NCBI RefSeq assembly: GCF_019039215.1
Contig: NZ_JAHNZZ010000001.1
Span: 2,806,165-2,870,164 of the forward strand
Source: Bacillus sp. FJAT-29790
GTDB taxonomy: Bacteria > Bacillota > Bacilli > Bacillales > Cytobacillaceae
Direction of reading: 5' to 3'
Length of the DNA stretch: 64,000 nt
The notes under the pieces are model-generated. The model made no database searches and was not told the origin of the DNA. It worked only from the letters and a program-made list of their open reading frames with translations. Positions 7,553 to 15,478 of the stretch are shown one piece after another (position 1 is the stretch's first letter; every line of letters begins with the position of its first letter). A program made the position numbers and the translations under genes.

Positions 7553-8728
7553 TTATCTTTTCTTAAAATATTTACTAGCGATATTTTTCAAAAAGGCAAA
7601 AGCAGGCTTAGGATCTTGCCAATCCCAAATGGAGTAAGCCTTTCGTTTGAACAATGAGCGAATGACTTCTTTCCTTGATAGCTGCCCCGTTTTAATATAG
7701 TCTCGGATGGCTAGCATATCCTCATAAGCGTACCAAAATACAATCTTTTTATCCTCTTTTACCGCTTTTGGCTCTAACGGCGCGCCTGTCAACTCCCGAT
7801 ATGTAATATAAGGGAAATTAACGCCTACTTTATATAATAGATTGTTAAAATTCGTGATCCTCGCATTGATTTCGATCACATAATACTTGCCGGTTTCAGC
7901 ATCTTTCTTAAATTCTATTTCCGCAAACCCCTTGTATCCGATTCCTTCTAAAAATTTGGATCCTAATTCGTATAACTCTGGAACATATTTTTGCTCTGTA
8001 TAAACAGATGCGCCAAAATTAATTGGATACTGGCGATGCTTTTGACACGTAACCCAATGAGTTACTTTTGAATCATGGTTTAAATAGGCATCAAATGTAT
8101 ACATATGATCATCAAAACCGGGAATAATTCGTTGTACGATCACTTCTAAGCCTGCATTCTTTGCTTTATCTAAAGCTTCCACTAATTCTTCTTTATTATG
8201 AACCTTAAAAAGCTTCCTTCTAAATGTTGCTACAAAGGAAGGTGAGTCCACAGGCTTCACGATGCAAGGGTATTTAATGATCGTGTCTACTTTTTCGAAA
8301 AAGTCTTCTTCATTTATTCTAACCGTTTCCGGGACAGCCATTCCCTTTTCAACTGCCAATTGATGCAGGGTTTCTTTATTCATTACCTTCCTATATAAGC
8401 CTTGCTCAATCGGCGGAAGAAGGTAGCTCTCTTTCAGTTCTTCCAAATGCTCATCGATTATCTCTACATATGAATCGTGACACGGAATAAGCACAGGAGG
8501 GGCACTTTGTTTACTCGCATACTCTTTTAAAAACCGAATAAACCCTTTCGGATCTTCTTTATAGTGGGGGGCTATTAATCTCTCAGAACAATACTTCGAT
8601 TCCGCGCCATATCTATTTATATCGGAATAATCTACAGCAACCGTATGTATTCCGTTCACACCTAAGCATCGAATGGTGCTCAAGCCAATATAGTAATTGC
8701 ATCCTAATATTACAGCCTTATTATTCAT
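7553..8728 (-). CDS. ATP-grasp carboxylate-amine ligase (D-aspartate-ligase-like)
   Basis: 391 residues in the ATP-grasp fold of the carbamoyl-phosphate-synthase-like branch. It has an N-terminal Rossmann-like pre-ATP-grasp domain (VILGCNYYIGLSTIRCLG), the ATP-binding strand CIVKPVDSP (about 150), and the metal-binding YVIEINARITN (about 290). Size and architecture match amide ligases such as the D-Asp ligase that decorates peptidoglycan precursors in enterococci, which is also found with an aspartate racemase; direct homology to that enzyme is not proven here. The chosen ATG has AAGGAGAT eight bases upstream; the longer reading from 8800 has no RBS. It is the first gene of the 8728-2409 unit. 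Confidence 0.85.
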   Translation of the reverse strand: MNNKAVILGCNYYIGLSTIRCLGVNGIHTVAVDYSDINRYGAESKYCSERLIAPHYKEDPKGFIRFLKEYASKQSAPPVLIPCHDSYVEIIDEHLEELKESYLLPPIEQGLYRKVMNKETLHQLAVEKGMAVPETVRINEEDFFEKVDTIIKYPCIVKPVDSPSFVATFRRKLFKVHNKEELVEALDKAKNAGLEVIVQRIIPGFDDHMYTFDAYLNHDSKVTHWVTCQKHRQYPINFGASVYTEQKYVPELYELGSKFLEGIGYKGFAEIEFKKDAETGKYYVIEINARITNFNNLLYKVGVNFPYITYRELTGAPLEPKAVKEDKKIVFWYAYEDMLAIRDYIKTGQLSRKEVIRSLFKRKAYSIWDWQDPKPAFAFLKNIASKYFKKR

Positions 8729-9170
8729 ACTTTCATCTCCTTGAAAACCTCGTGCGGCATTCATCAATATATAGATAATTACATAGAATTGAGTGACCAC
8801 GCAAGGTTTATTGAATAAATTCGGCCAAATATCATAGGTAGTTTTTGGGTTATGAATAAGATAAACGATATTTACCTCTATTATGAAAAAGACAAGTGAT
8901 TGACCTCAGGTAAATATCATAATATTACCTTGAATTTTGGTTTTTAATTTTAGAAATTTGAATTTAATACAAACTAACTAATTTAGCAATCTTAATAAGC
9001 AGATATTATATTGAATTGTATAGGCAGATTTAGGTTTAAGTCTAATTTACCATTTTATGGATAATGCATTGAGGCGGATGGATGCTTGAGTATTTTAAAT
9101 ATTTTAAATTAATTGGTTGACATTGGAGTTTTACTAATGTATTATTCTTTTTAATATTATAATTTGTTTT
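8729..9170. other. AT-rich intergenic region with an 11-bp inverted repeat
   Basis: No gene is visible. A perfect inverted repeat GATATTTACCT (8867-8877) / AGGTAAATATC (8908-8918) with a 30-base loop lies upstream of the ATP-grasp gene and could be an operator pair or a weak hairpin. The rest is AT-rich sequence leading into the riboswitch on the plus strand. Confidence 0.45.
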
Positions 9171-9269
9171 CTTATCAAGAGAGGTGGAGGGACTGGCCCA
9201 TCGAAGCCTCGGCAGCAGACTTTATTGTACTGTGCCAATTCCAGCAAGCGAAAGCTTGAAAAGATAAGA
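9171..9269 (+). ncRNA. SAM-I (S-box) riboswitch aptamer
   Basis: The aptamer core is plain to see: P1 strand CTTATCAAGAGAGG, then GGTGGAGGGACTGGCCC, then GAAGCC with the GGCAGCAG junction, then TGCCAATTCCAGCAA, a GCGAAAGC loop, and the closing GATAAG. These are the conserved blocks of the S-box leader that binds S-adenosylmethionine. A terminator follows directly. No methionine- or sulfur-metabolism gene follows within 400 bases, which is unusual. Confidence 0.93.
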
Positions 9270-9292
9270 AGAGAAAAGAGATCGAATCCTTT

Positions 9293-9332
9293 AACCTCTT
9301 CTTATTCAAAGAAGGGGTTTTTATTTTTTTAT
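9293..9332 (+). terminator. Terminator of the SAM riboswitch expression platform
   Basis: Stem AACCTCTTC (9293-9301) / GAAGGGGTT (9311-9319) with one G-U pair, followed by a long T-rich tract. It sits 25 bases after the aptamer, as expected for transcriptional control in which bound SAM allows termination. Confidence 0.85.
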
Positions 9333-9404
9333 CCAATAACCAAGTATCCCTATTGGACTAATAAATTACCCCGAAATTATTTCATAAATGCCCGTTAGTC
9401 AACT

Positions 9405-9456
9405 AAAGGCATATTTCCATTCGATAAATGTAATCGAATAGAAATATGCCTTTTTT
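9405..9456 (+). terminator. Second strong hairpin terminator downstream of the riboswitch
   Basis: AAAGGCATATTT...ATTCGAT pairs with ATCGAAT...AAATATGCCTTTT across a short AAATGTA loop, and a T tract follows. With two terminators in series, read-through from the riboswitch to the gene at 9688 should be low unless another promoter lies after 9456. Confidence 0.75.
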
Positions 9457-9482
9457 GATAAAAAAACGCAAGGAAAGGAGAT

Positions 9483-9560
9483 TGATAATTAACAAGAGAT
9501 TGTCTTACTCATTTGAGTCACGAATGAGGAAAAGTATTTCGACACATTTATTGAAATAAG
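9483..9560 (+). CDS. Possible 25-residue small ORF after the riboswitch
   Basis: AAAGGAG at 9474-9480 is followed by TTG at 9483 and an uninterrupted 25-codon frame that ends in TAA. The product would be basic (MIINKRLSYSFESRMRKS and seven more residues). The RBS spacing is short and no homologue is recognised. It could be a leader peptide, the remnant of a gene once controlled by the riboswitch, or chance. Confidence 0.25.
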
Positions 9561-9687
9561 ACATTTCTCAACTCAAGAAAAAGGAAGAGATTGAATAAGA
9601 CAAAAAATGAAGGTGACGAAGGCAATCTAAATGTGTAGGCAATTGATCATCCCTATTAAAAAAATATTTCAAATGGAGGAGTATACA

Positions 9688-10398
9688 ATGACAGTAACTA
9701 AATTGAATCAAAATAAAATTGGAGGGATTCACGCAATCCCTGAACTTGCACCACAATGGAAGAAACTTAATTTAGCCGAGATTCTCAAACGAAAAGCGGC
9801 CTTTGTTTCTGTCAGTCAGAATAAGTCACTCTATGAGTCTTGGGGGGCGCAGGGTCACGAGAATCATAGAGAGAGAGGCAATCTTCCAGCGACAATTAAG
9901 GTTGTTGAGGCTGCACGAAAAGCTAACAATTTCGTTTCGTTTAGTTGGATTGGCTATTCTGTCTTTCGAGAGGATTATCCTCAATCAATTTTTGATCAGG
10001 CACAATATAGTACTTGGATTGAAGGTCTGAACTTTTCTGATGAGAAGAAAGCGAAGGACAATGAACTCGTAGATGAGTTGCAGGCTTTAGTCCTACCCGA
10101 AGATTTACAATTTAATGAACTCGCGCTGCAAACAGCTTTTGTCGGTACTCAACTGCCACTTGAGTTGGCTAGAAAAAAAGTGGAGGTCATTGTATTTACG
10201 GGAATCCACCTCGATTGGTGCATAGAAGGAAATGTCCGCTCTGCCCGTGATCACGGTTATCTCCCAATCGTAATCGGTGATGCTACCGGCTGCCAAAAGC
10301 CCGAGCAGGAAGCTGCTGCAATGGAGCGGATAAATAACTACTTTGCACCTGTCATTTCAGCTGATACTTTCAAAAAGCTCCTTGAGCAGCCCATTTAG
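9688..10398 (+). CDS. Isochorismatase-fold (cysteine hydrolase-like) protein
   Basis: 236 residues from the ATG with GGAGGA eight bases upstream; the longer frame from 9631 lacks an RBS. The isochorismatase/nicotinamidase fold is recognised from the central strand VEVIVFTGIHLDWCIEGNVRSARDHGY (about 165-190, listed here only to mark the region), where Cys is the nucleophile position. The usual Asp of the first strand (LLVIDxQN) appears to be missing: the matching segment reads AFVSVSQNKS. The enzyme may therefore be atypical or inactive as a hydrolase. The next gene encodes an AmiS/UreI-type channel, a family often paired with amidases, which fits an amide- or urea-like substrate. The product is not otherwise predictable. 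Confidence 0.75.
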   Translation: MTVTKLNQNKIGGIHAIPELAPQWKKLNLAEILKRKAAFVSVSQNKSLYESWGAQGHENHRERGNLPATIKVVEAARKANNFVSFSWIGYSVFREDYPQSIFDQAQYSTWIEGLNFSDEKKAKDNELVDELQALVLPEDLQFNELALQTAFVGTQLPLELARKKVEVIVFTGIHLDWCIEGNVRSARDHGYLPIVIGDATGCQKPEQEAAAMERINNYFAPVISADTFKKLLEQPI

Positions 10399-10471
10399 GA
10401 TAATGATAAACCTTTTTCTTCAGACAGATGGAAAATAGGTTTCAACAACAATCTACGAGAGGAAGAATGAT

Positions 10472-11110
10472 ATGCAAAGTGTTGGTTTAATGTATTGCGG
10501 GGCTGTTCTTTTCATTAATGCCTTGATGTTACTCGGCAAAGTGCACAGCAAAAGTGCAGGAGTATTTAATCTATTTCTTGGGGCTATCCAAATGATTACT
10601 CCATTTTATGTGATTTTTACAGCAGGTTCAGATTCTTGGGTTATTTTTAATGCATCAGGTGTCTTTTTATTTAGCTTGACCTATTTATATGTTGGCATTA
10701 CTAATATAAAGGATTTAGATGGAGCCGGAGTCGGATGGTTTTCTTTATGGGTAGCAATCATGGCTGCAGGTTACGGAACGTTGAGCTTCGTCCATTTCCA
10801 TGACGCAAAATTCGGGATTATTTGGTTTATGTGGGCATTTCTTTGGACACTTTTCTTTATCCTACTTGCATTAAAAAAGGAAATTTCAATATTCACCGGT
10901 TGGGTCACTTTGATCCAATCAATCATCACCGCGACCATTCCCGGTTTTCTAATGTTAATTGGTTTGTGGGATTCAATCGGAGCTGAAGTCATGTGGGCGG
11001 TTGCCTTGCTTTTCGTCATCATCGTATTTACACTCTATTATCGTACTAAAGAGCACCTTCAGCATCAAAAGAGCGAATTTTCAACTGTAGCGGGCAAGCT
11101 GCCAACATAA
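10472..11110 (+). CDS. AmiS/UreI-family membrane channel
   Basis: 212 residues with about six or seven hydrophobic helices and characteristic AmiS/UreI sequence (GLMYCGAVLFINALMLLG, GVGWFSLWVA, WFMWAFLWTLFF). Proteins of this family are proton-gated urea channels or short-chain amide permeases in the plasma membrane. ATG with AGAGGAAG upstream. It lies 73 bp after the isochorismatase-fold gene in the same direction and is probably co-transcribed; a strong terminator ends the pair at 11137-11175. Substrate is inferred only from family. Confidence 0.85.
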   Translation: MQSVGLMYCGAVLFINALMLLGKVHSKSAGVFNLFLGAIQMITPFYVIFTAGSDSWVIFNASGVFLFSLTYLYVGITNIKDLDGAGVGWFSLWVAIMAAGYGTLSFVHFHDAKFGIIWFMWAFLWTLFFILLALKKEISIFTGWVTLIQSIITATIPGFLMLIGLWDSIGAEVMWAVALLFVIIVFTLYYRTKEHLQHQKSEFSTVAGKLPT

Positions 11111-11136
11111 ATTCGAAAACTTATCCACAAAAGTGA

Positions 11137-11175
11137 AAAGGCCAAATGCGCTACGAGCATTTGGCCTTTCCAAGT
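11137..11175 (+). terminator. Terminator of the AmiS/UreI transcription unit
   Basis: A 13-bp perfect stem AAAGGCCAAATGC / GCATTTGGCCTTT with a 7-base loop. Flanking A/T tracts allow it to work on both strands, so it can also end the minus-strand permease transcript. Confidence 0.8.
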
Positions 11176-11210
11176 TCCAAGTTTGGATGTTGACACCAGG
11201 CACCAAGATA

Positions 11211-12590
11211 TTACCCATTTATTCCAACAGTATCTTGATCTACAAAAGTGGTATCTGCCTCATCAAAACCAAGATCAGTTAATTTTCTTCGGAAGAATCT
11301 TGTTAAGAAAAGCATATAAATAAACCCAATAGCAACCCACACGAGCCCACCTATAAACGCATCAGCATGCAAGTAATACCACAGGATTCCCGTGCTACCT
11401 GCCCCTAAAAGAGGCAAAACAAGATAAGTAAAAATATCATTTGCCGTTTTATACCTTTTGTTACCGATTACAAAATAGGCAATCACAGTTAAGTTTACAA
11501 ATGTAAATGCAATCAATGCACCAAAATTAATAACTGCAGCAATTAATTCCAAACTAGGTCCTATTGCTAACAATGAAACAACACCAACTAATATTACATT
11601 AAAAGCAGGCGTTCGATATTTAGGATGAACATAACCGAATAACTTTTGAGGTAACACACCGTTTCGTCCCATTACATACAGTAATCGCGATACACTTGCG
11701 TGTGATGCCAATCCAGATGCCATAGTAGCAGCAAATGCACCTGCCAAAAAAATAAGCGAAAATATTTTCCCACCAACATATAAACCAATTTCCGGCAACG
11801 TATCATCTAAAAGATTAAATACCGAAAGATCAGGAAATAAGGCTTGGGCATAGTAAGAAGTCACAAAGAAAATACCTCCACCAATGAGAACCGTCATAAA
11901 AATTGCTCTTGGTACTGTTTTTGTATCTTTAGCCTCCTCCGTGTACATTGTTATAGCATCGAATCCAATAAATGAAAAACATACGACCGTTGCTCCTGTC
12001 AGAACAGCAACCATCTGTACATTGGAGTGATAAAGCGGATTAATTGTAAAAAGCGTACCTGTTCCCATTCCTTGATACAATTGCACAGAGGCAAGTACAA
12101 TAAAAATGATGATTAAAAGCAATGTGAAAATGACAAGAATCGAATTTAATCCTGATGTGGAACTCATACTCCATACATTAATTGCAGTCACGATAAATAC
12201 GTAAGAAACCACCCAAATCCAAGGAGGCACTTCTGGAAAAATGGATTCCAAATAAAGTCGAATAATCAAGGCATTGACTAAAGGCAGGAGCAAATAGTCA
12301 AGCAAAGATGCCCAGCCTACTAAAAATCCAACATGGGGCCCCATCGTCTCCTTTGTATATGTATAAGCGGAACCTGCACTTGGAAAAACTTGCACCATTT
12401 TCCCATAGCTGATCGCAGTGAACAGCATCACTACTAATGCGGTTACATATGCAAGTGGAACAACTCCATTTGTTTGTTTTGCTACAATACCAAACGTATC
12501 AAACACTACTGTTGGAGTCATATAACCTAATCCTAGAGCAACAATTGCCCAAAGTCCTAGCGAACGTTTAAGTGTAGTCTTTTTAGTCAT
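11211..12590 (-). CDS. APC-family amino acid/polyamine permease
   Basis: 459 residues with twelve predicted transmembrane helices. The N-terminus (LGLWAIVALGLGYMTPTVVFDTFG) and the SFIGFDAITMYTEEAKD block are typical of the APC superfamily, in the branch that includes putrescine importer PuuP and related transporters. It would use proton-coupled import across the plasma membrane. The start has AGGAGG seven bases upstream. It stands alone with convergent terminators downstream. Polyamine specificity is plausible, since a putrescine-type catabolic operon lies at the right end of the window, but the two are 46 kb apart, so this is only a hint. Confidence 0.85.
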   Translation of the reverse strand: MTKKTTLKRSLGLWAIVALGLGYMTPTVVFDTFGIVAKQTNGVVPLAYVTALVVMLFTAISYGKMVQVFPSAGSAYTYTKETMGPHVGFLVGWASLLDYLLLPLVNALIIRLYLESIFPEVPPWIWVVSYVFIVTAINVWSMSSTSGLNSILVIFTLLLIIIFIVLASVQLYQGMGTGTLFTINPLYHSNVQMVAVLTGATVVCFSFIGFDAITMYTEEAKDTKTVPRAIFMTVLIGGGIFFVTSYYAQALFPDLSVFNLLDDTLPEIGLYVGGKIFSLIFLAGAFAATMASGLASHASVSRLLYVMGRNGVLPQKLFGYVHPKYRTPAFNVILVGVVSLLAIGPSLELIAAVINFGALIAFTFVNLTVIAYFVIGNKRYKTANDIFTYLVLPLLGAGSTGILWYYLHADAFIGGLVWVAIGFIYMLFLTRFFRRKLTDLGFDEADTTFVDQDTVGING

Positions 12591-13090
12591 ATAAACCTCC
12601 TATGAAAAATACTTTTTTAATCGTTCATATTTTTTATCAAAAATTGGATAATATTATAATTATGAATCAGTAAACATCATTCCATTTTCAGTTATAGTTT
12701 TTGATAGCCTTTACTCCAAAGACGAGCACTACACCTAGTGAATAAAAGCTGTAACCAAGTTGATTTCCTTGAACTTGAATATGAACTTTTACTTTATTTT
12801 TATGTTTATTCAACTGATGCAACCTTCTCACACATCAAGCTCCCCATTTAAGCGCTTTCAAAAATTGTAAAATTCAAATAAAATATATACTGTTTTTGTT
12901 TTTCTGCATCATTAAAAGCCTCCTCTTCTATTTGTTAATTACTTTGCAATATTCATGCCAACTAAATATACAGATAATTTTGTTAGAATAATCAGTTATT
13001 TCATCTCACAAACGGACATCTTATATGCAATCATGCATAGATAATGAAATAATGCATAATTTTGCTTTATTTTCAATTAAGGAACAATAT
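12591..13090. other. Intergenic region with a possible cre-like site
   Basis: About 500 bases without a gene. TTTAAGCGCTTTCA at 12847-12860 resembles a CcpA catabolite-response element (consensus core TGNAANCGNWNNCA on the minus strand), but it is 260 bases upstream of the permease start and lacks one end. No other structure is clear. Confidence 0.3.
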
Positions 13091-13099
13091 AAGGTGAGT

Positions 13100-13235
13100 C
13101 TTCCACCAGTGGGGGTTTTCTTCATCCCTCACTGATGGTTAGATGAACCAATCAGGCTTTTACGGGCAGTTTGTCCCCCACTTATCCTTTCACGATTTCT
13201 CGAAGTCTTTTCGTTAAGGGTCTTACTGCCCGTTA
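13100..13235. repeat. Structured intergenic element with two hairpins
   Basis: CCACCAGTGGGGG at about 13103 pairs with CCCTCACTGATGG ending at 13138, and ACGGGCAGT (13160s) pairs with ACTGCCCGT (13220s) around a 50-base internal stretch. Similar blocks occur between genes in other Bacillaceae as far as I recall, so this may be a dispersed repeat or a structured RNA. No second copy is in the window and no function can be assigned. Confidence 0.4.
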
Positions 13236-13322
13236 ATCTGCGATAAATTGGATAATCACAAATAATTGATATAATTTTTATATCTGGTATACTTAGTATA
13301 TCAATTAAAGGAGGTGCTTGTA

Positions 13323-13685
13323 ATTAAGGTTTGTCCATTTTTAGAGTTTTCATTCCAGATCCTCGGGCGAAAATGGAACGGGCTCATCATTCATTATTTA
13401 TCTCTTTGCAAGGATGGGACGTCCCATTTTACCGAAATGAAAAGGGATCTTCCACACATTACCCCAAAGGCTCTTTCCATGAAGCTATCTGAACTGATTG
13501 AACATGGTTTAGTTGAAAAAAAGGTGGCCCACGGAACACCGGTTACGATTTCTTATGAATTAACAGATAAAGGGCGGTCCCTTGCTTCTGCCCTTCAGCC
13601 TATACAGAACTGGGCATTACAGTATATGGAATATGATTCATCAACCAATCAAATAAAGGAAAGAGGAGATAAAATTGACGAATAA
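13323..13685 (+). CDS. HxlR-family winged-helix regulator
   Basis: About 120 residues. The family is recognised from CPFLEFSFQILGRKWNGLIIHYLS, the PHITPKALSMKLSELIEHGLVEK recognition-helix region and the VTISYELTDKGRSL wing. HxlR proteins are dimeric MarR-like DNA-binding factors, often sensing electrophiles or redox stress through the N-terminal Cys, present here. Start choice is difficult: AAAGGAGG ends at 13314 and the GTG of the longer frame overlaps it, while an ATT eight bases downstream is ideally spaced, so a rare ATT start is likely. The stop overlaps the next gene by 11 bases, so the two are co-translated. Confidence 0.85.
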   Translation: MKVCPFLEFSFQILGRKWNGLIIHYLSLCKDGTSHFTEMKRDLPHITPKALSMKLSELIEHGLVEKKVAHGTPVTISYELTDKGRSLASALQPIQNWALQYMEYDSSTNQIKERGDKIDE

Positions 13686-14607
13686 AAATAACATGATTTG
13701 TGATTTAGAAACTGGCGTGTGCGGAGATGCTGGGGAAGATACAATCGAAACAATTGATCTGAATCAGCCACAAGAAGTGATCAACCTTTATTATGTCACT
13801 GACCCAATCTGTTCTCATTGTTGGGCACTTGAGCCAGTTCTCATGCGCTTTGAAGAGCAGTATGGTCATTACTTTACTATTCATACTGTAATGGGCGGCT
13901 TGCTGAAAGGCTGGGAAGGCTTTGCAGACGTTAGCAACGGAATTGGCAAACCTTCAGATGTAGCTGGACATTGGAGGGAGGTTGGCGAGTATTCCCGTAT
14001 GCCAATTGACGGATCAGTATGGCTTGAAAACCCAATCCAATCATCCTACCCGCCTTCTCGTGTCTATAAAGTTATTCAACAAAAGGATGAACACCTTGCT
14101 AACGTCTATTTACGTCGGGCTAGAGAAGCTGTGTTTGCTTTTAATCAGAACATTGGAGAAGAAATAGTATTGGTTGATATTGTCAATCAACTTGGACTTG
14201 ATGGGAAAGAAATTGTAAAAGAAGCAAGTCTTCCGAATGGCCAGCAGCTATTAGATCAAGACTTTGCGCTTGCCAGAAGTCTTGGTGTACGAGGGTTTCC
14301 AACAATCATTATGGTTAATGCGGAAAATAAAGGAGTCAAAATTGTCGGTGCGCGGACTCTACAAGATTATGTGAATGGACTGAAGCAAGTTCTCTCTACA
14401 AAAGAAGAACTTCAACCAAAGCTTAAACCTGCATTTTCAAAGCTACTTGAAAAAGAAGTTCGATTGTTTTCAAAAGAAATTGAAGTTATGTATGATCTTG
14501 AACAAAATGATGTTCAATCATTCATTCAACAAGAACTCTCATCCGATAAGTATCAAATGCAGGAAATCCTCGGTGAAAAATATGTTGAAAAAAGGAAAAA
14601 CATTTAG
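13675..14607 (+). CDS. DsbA-family thiol protein related to SpxH (YjbH)
   Basis: 310 residues, cytosolic (no signal peptide). The thioredoxin-fold active site is CSHCW in VTDPICSHCWALEP, matching the DPxCxxCWxLEP block of SpxH/YjbH and FrnE-like proteins. RGFPTIIMVN carries the cis-Pro. A C-terminal extension with SKEIEVMYDL resembles the matching SpxH segment. Known relatives are ClpXP adaptors for Spx or thiol oxidoreductases. The TTG start has AGAGGAG upstream and overlaps the HxlR gene, which implies regulation by that partner and a role in thiol or electrophile stress (inference). Confidence 0.8.
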   Translation: MTNKNNMICDLETGVCGDAGEDTIETIDLNQPQEVINLYYVTDPICSHCWALEPVLMRFEEQYGHYFTIHTVMGGLLKGWEGFADVSNGIGKPSDVAGHWREVGEYSRMPIDGSVWLENPIQSSYPPSRVYKVIQQKDEHLANVYLRRAREAVFAFNQNIGEEIVLVDIVNQLGLDGKEIVKEASLPNGQQLLDQDFALARSLGVRGFPTIIMVNAENKGVKIVGARTLQDYVNGLKQVLSTKEELQPKLKPAFSKLLEKEVRLFSKEIEVMYDLEQNDVQSFIQQELSSDKYQMQEILGEKYVEKRKNI

Positions 14608-14684
14608 TTCTAGCCACCCTGAATTAAATAACCGGTTTATGAGAATTTATTGTTTGAAATACTAACAATGGAGGAGTTTGAAAA

Positions 14685-14708
14685 ATGGCATATTTACTAA
14701 TAAAATAA
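14685..14708 (+). other. Seven-codon ORF with a strong RBS
   Basis: GGAGG at 14670-14674 precedes ATG GCA TAT TTA CTA ATA AAA TAA (MAYLLIK). It has the appearance of a translation start whose gene was lost or frameshifted, or of a leader peptide. A hairpin follows at 14729-14761. Confidence 0.25.
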
Positions 14709-14728
14709 CTCCTATAATAATGATGCCT

Positions 14729-14761
14729 GCTTCTTGCTAAAGAAGATTAGCATAGCAAGGA
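14729..14761 (+). terminator. Hairpin downstream of the HxlR/DsbA unit
   Basis: TGCTTCTTGCTA pairs with TAGCAAGGAGCA (one mismatch or wobble) around a 13-base loop. The T-rich tract GATTGTTTTTTATT begins about 15 bases later, so terminator function is likely but not ideal. Confidence 0.45.
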
Positions 14762-14791
14762 GCAAGCACTTAAATAATGATTGTTTTTTAT

Positions 14792-15478
14792 TTACTCTCC
14801 AACATATTGAAGAGAAATATCCGATTCGTCAATTAACTCAAGGTTTTTTGGTATACGTAAATAGGCAATTGATGGGGCATGGCTGACCATATTACCTATT
14901 CCTGGTTCGCCATTAAATTGTGTAATGGTAAACTCTTTTTTTATCATTGAAATTTTAATATGTGTTTCTTCTGGTGGCCAAATGGTAAAGGTATTGCCAT
15001 TCATCTGAAATCGAGAAGGTTCAAGTTTATCGCTAAAGTCCATCCCATTAATAATTAAATTACCTGTATAATAATAAGCTTCGATCTTCCCATCGTCACT
15101 CGTCTTCCTTTCTACAAAAACTTGTAATCCATAGTCATAATGGGAAAAAACCTTAAGTGTAGGGTTTTGATAATCAAAGCTGTTTTCACTAAGTAAATAC
15201 TTGCGATCAATCTCGTCTAATTTCCCTTCACTCAGTGAATTGTATAAATCATTACTTACTGTATCAATATCTTTTTCCTGCACTTTTTCACGACTAATCA
15301 GCACACCCTCTGTCATGAAAGGAGCAGCAACCATTGAGATAAGCAACACACCAACATAGATCATTAGCAGCCAATGCGTGATTTTAACTGTGACAAACTT
15401 TCTTCTCGATTTAGCCGTCAAGAAGATGATTAGTGAAATAATTAGAGCAAGCGGCAGAAGTGTTACTATGATACTCAT
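14792..15478 (-). CDS. Membrane-anchored protein of a YtrA-type ABC operon
   Basis: 228 residues. Two N-terminal membrane helices (about 3-22 and 33-55) are followed by a largely beta, extracytoplasmic domain without a recognisable motif. It overlaps the permease gene upstream by 4 bases, so it is the fourth gene of a tightly coupled GntR > ATPase > permease > this gene operon. It may be an accessory or sensing subunit of the transporter. I do not recognise a named family. Confidence 0.7.
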   Translation of the reverse strand: MSIIVTLLPLALIISLIIFLTAKSRRKFVTVKITHWLLMIYVGVLLISMVAAPFMTEGVLISREKVQEKDIDTVSNDLYNSLSEGKLDEIDRKYLLSENSFDYQNPTLKVFSHYDYGLQVFVERKTSDDGKIEAYYYTGNLIINGMDFSDKLEPSRFQMNGNTFTIWPPEETHIKISMIKKEFTITQFNGEPGIGNMVSHAPSIAYLRIPKNLELIDESDISLQYVGE

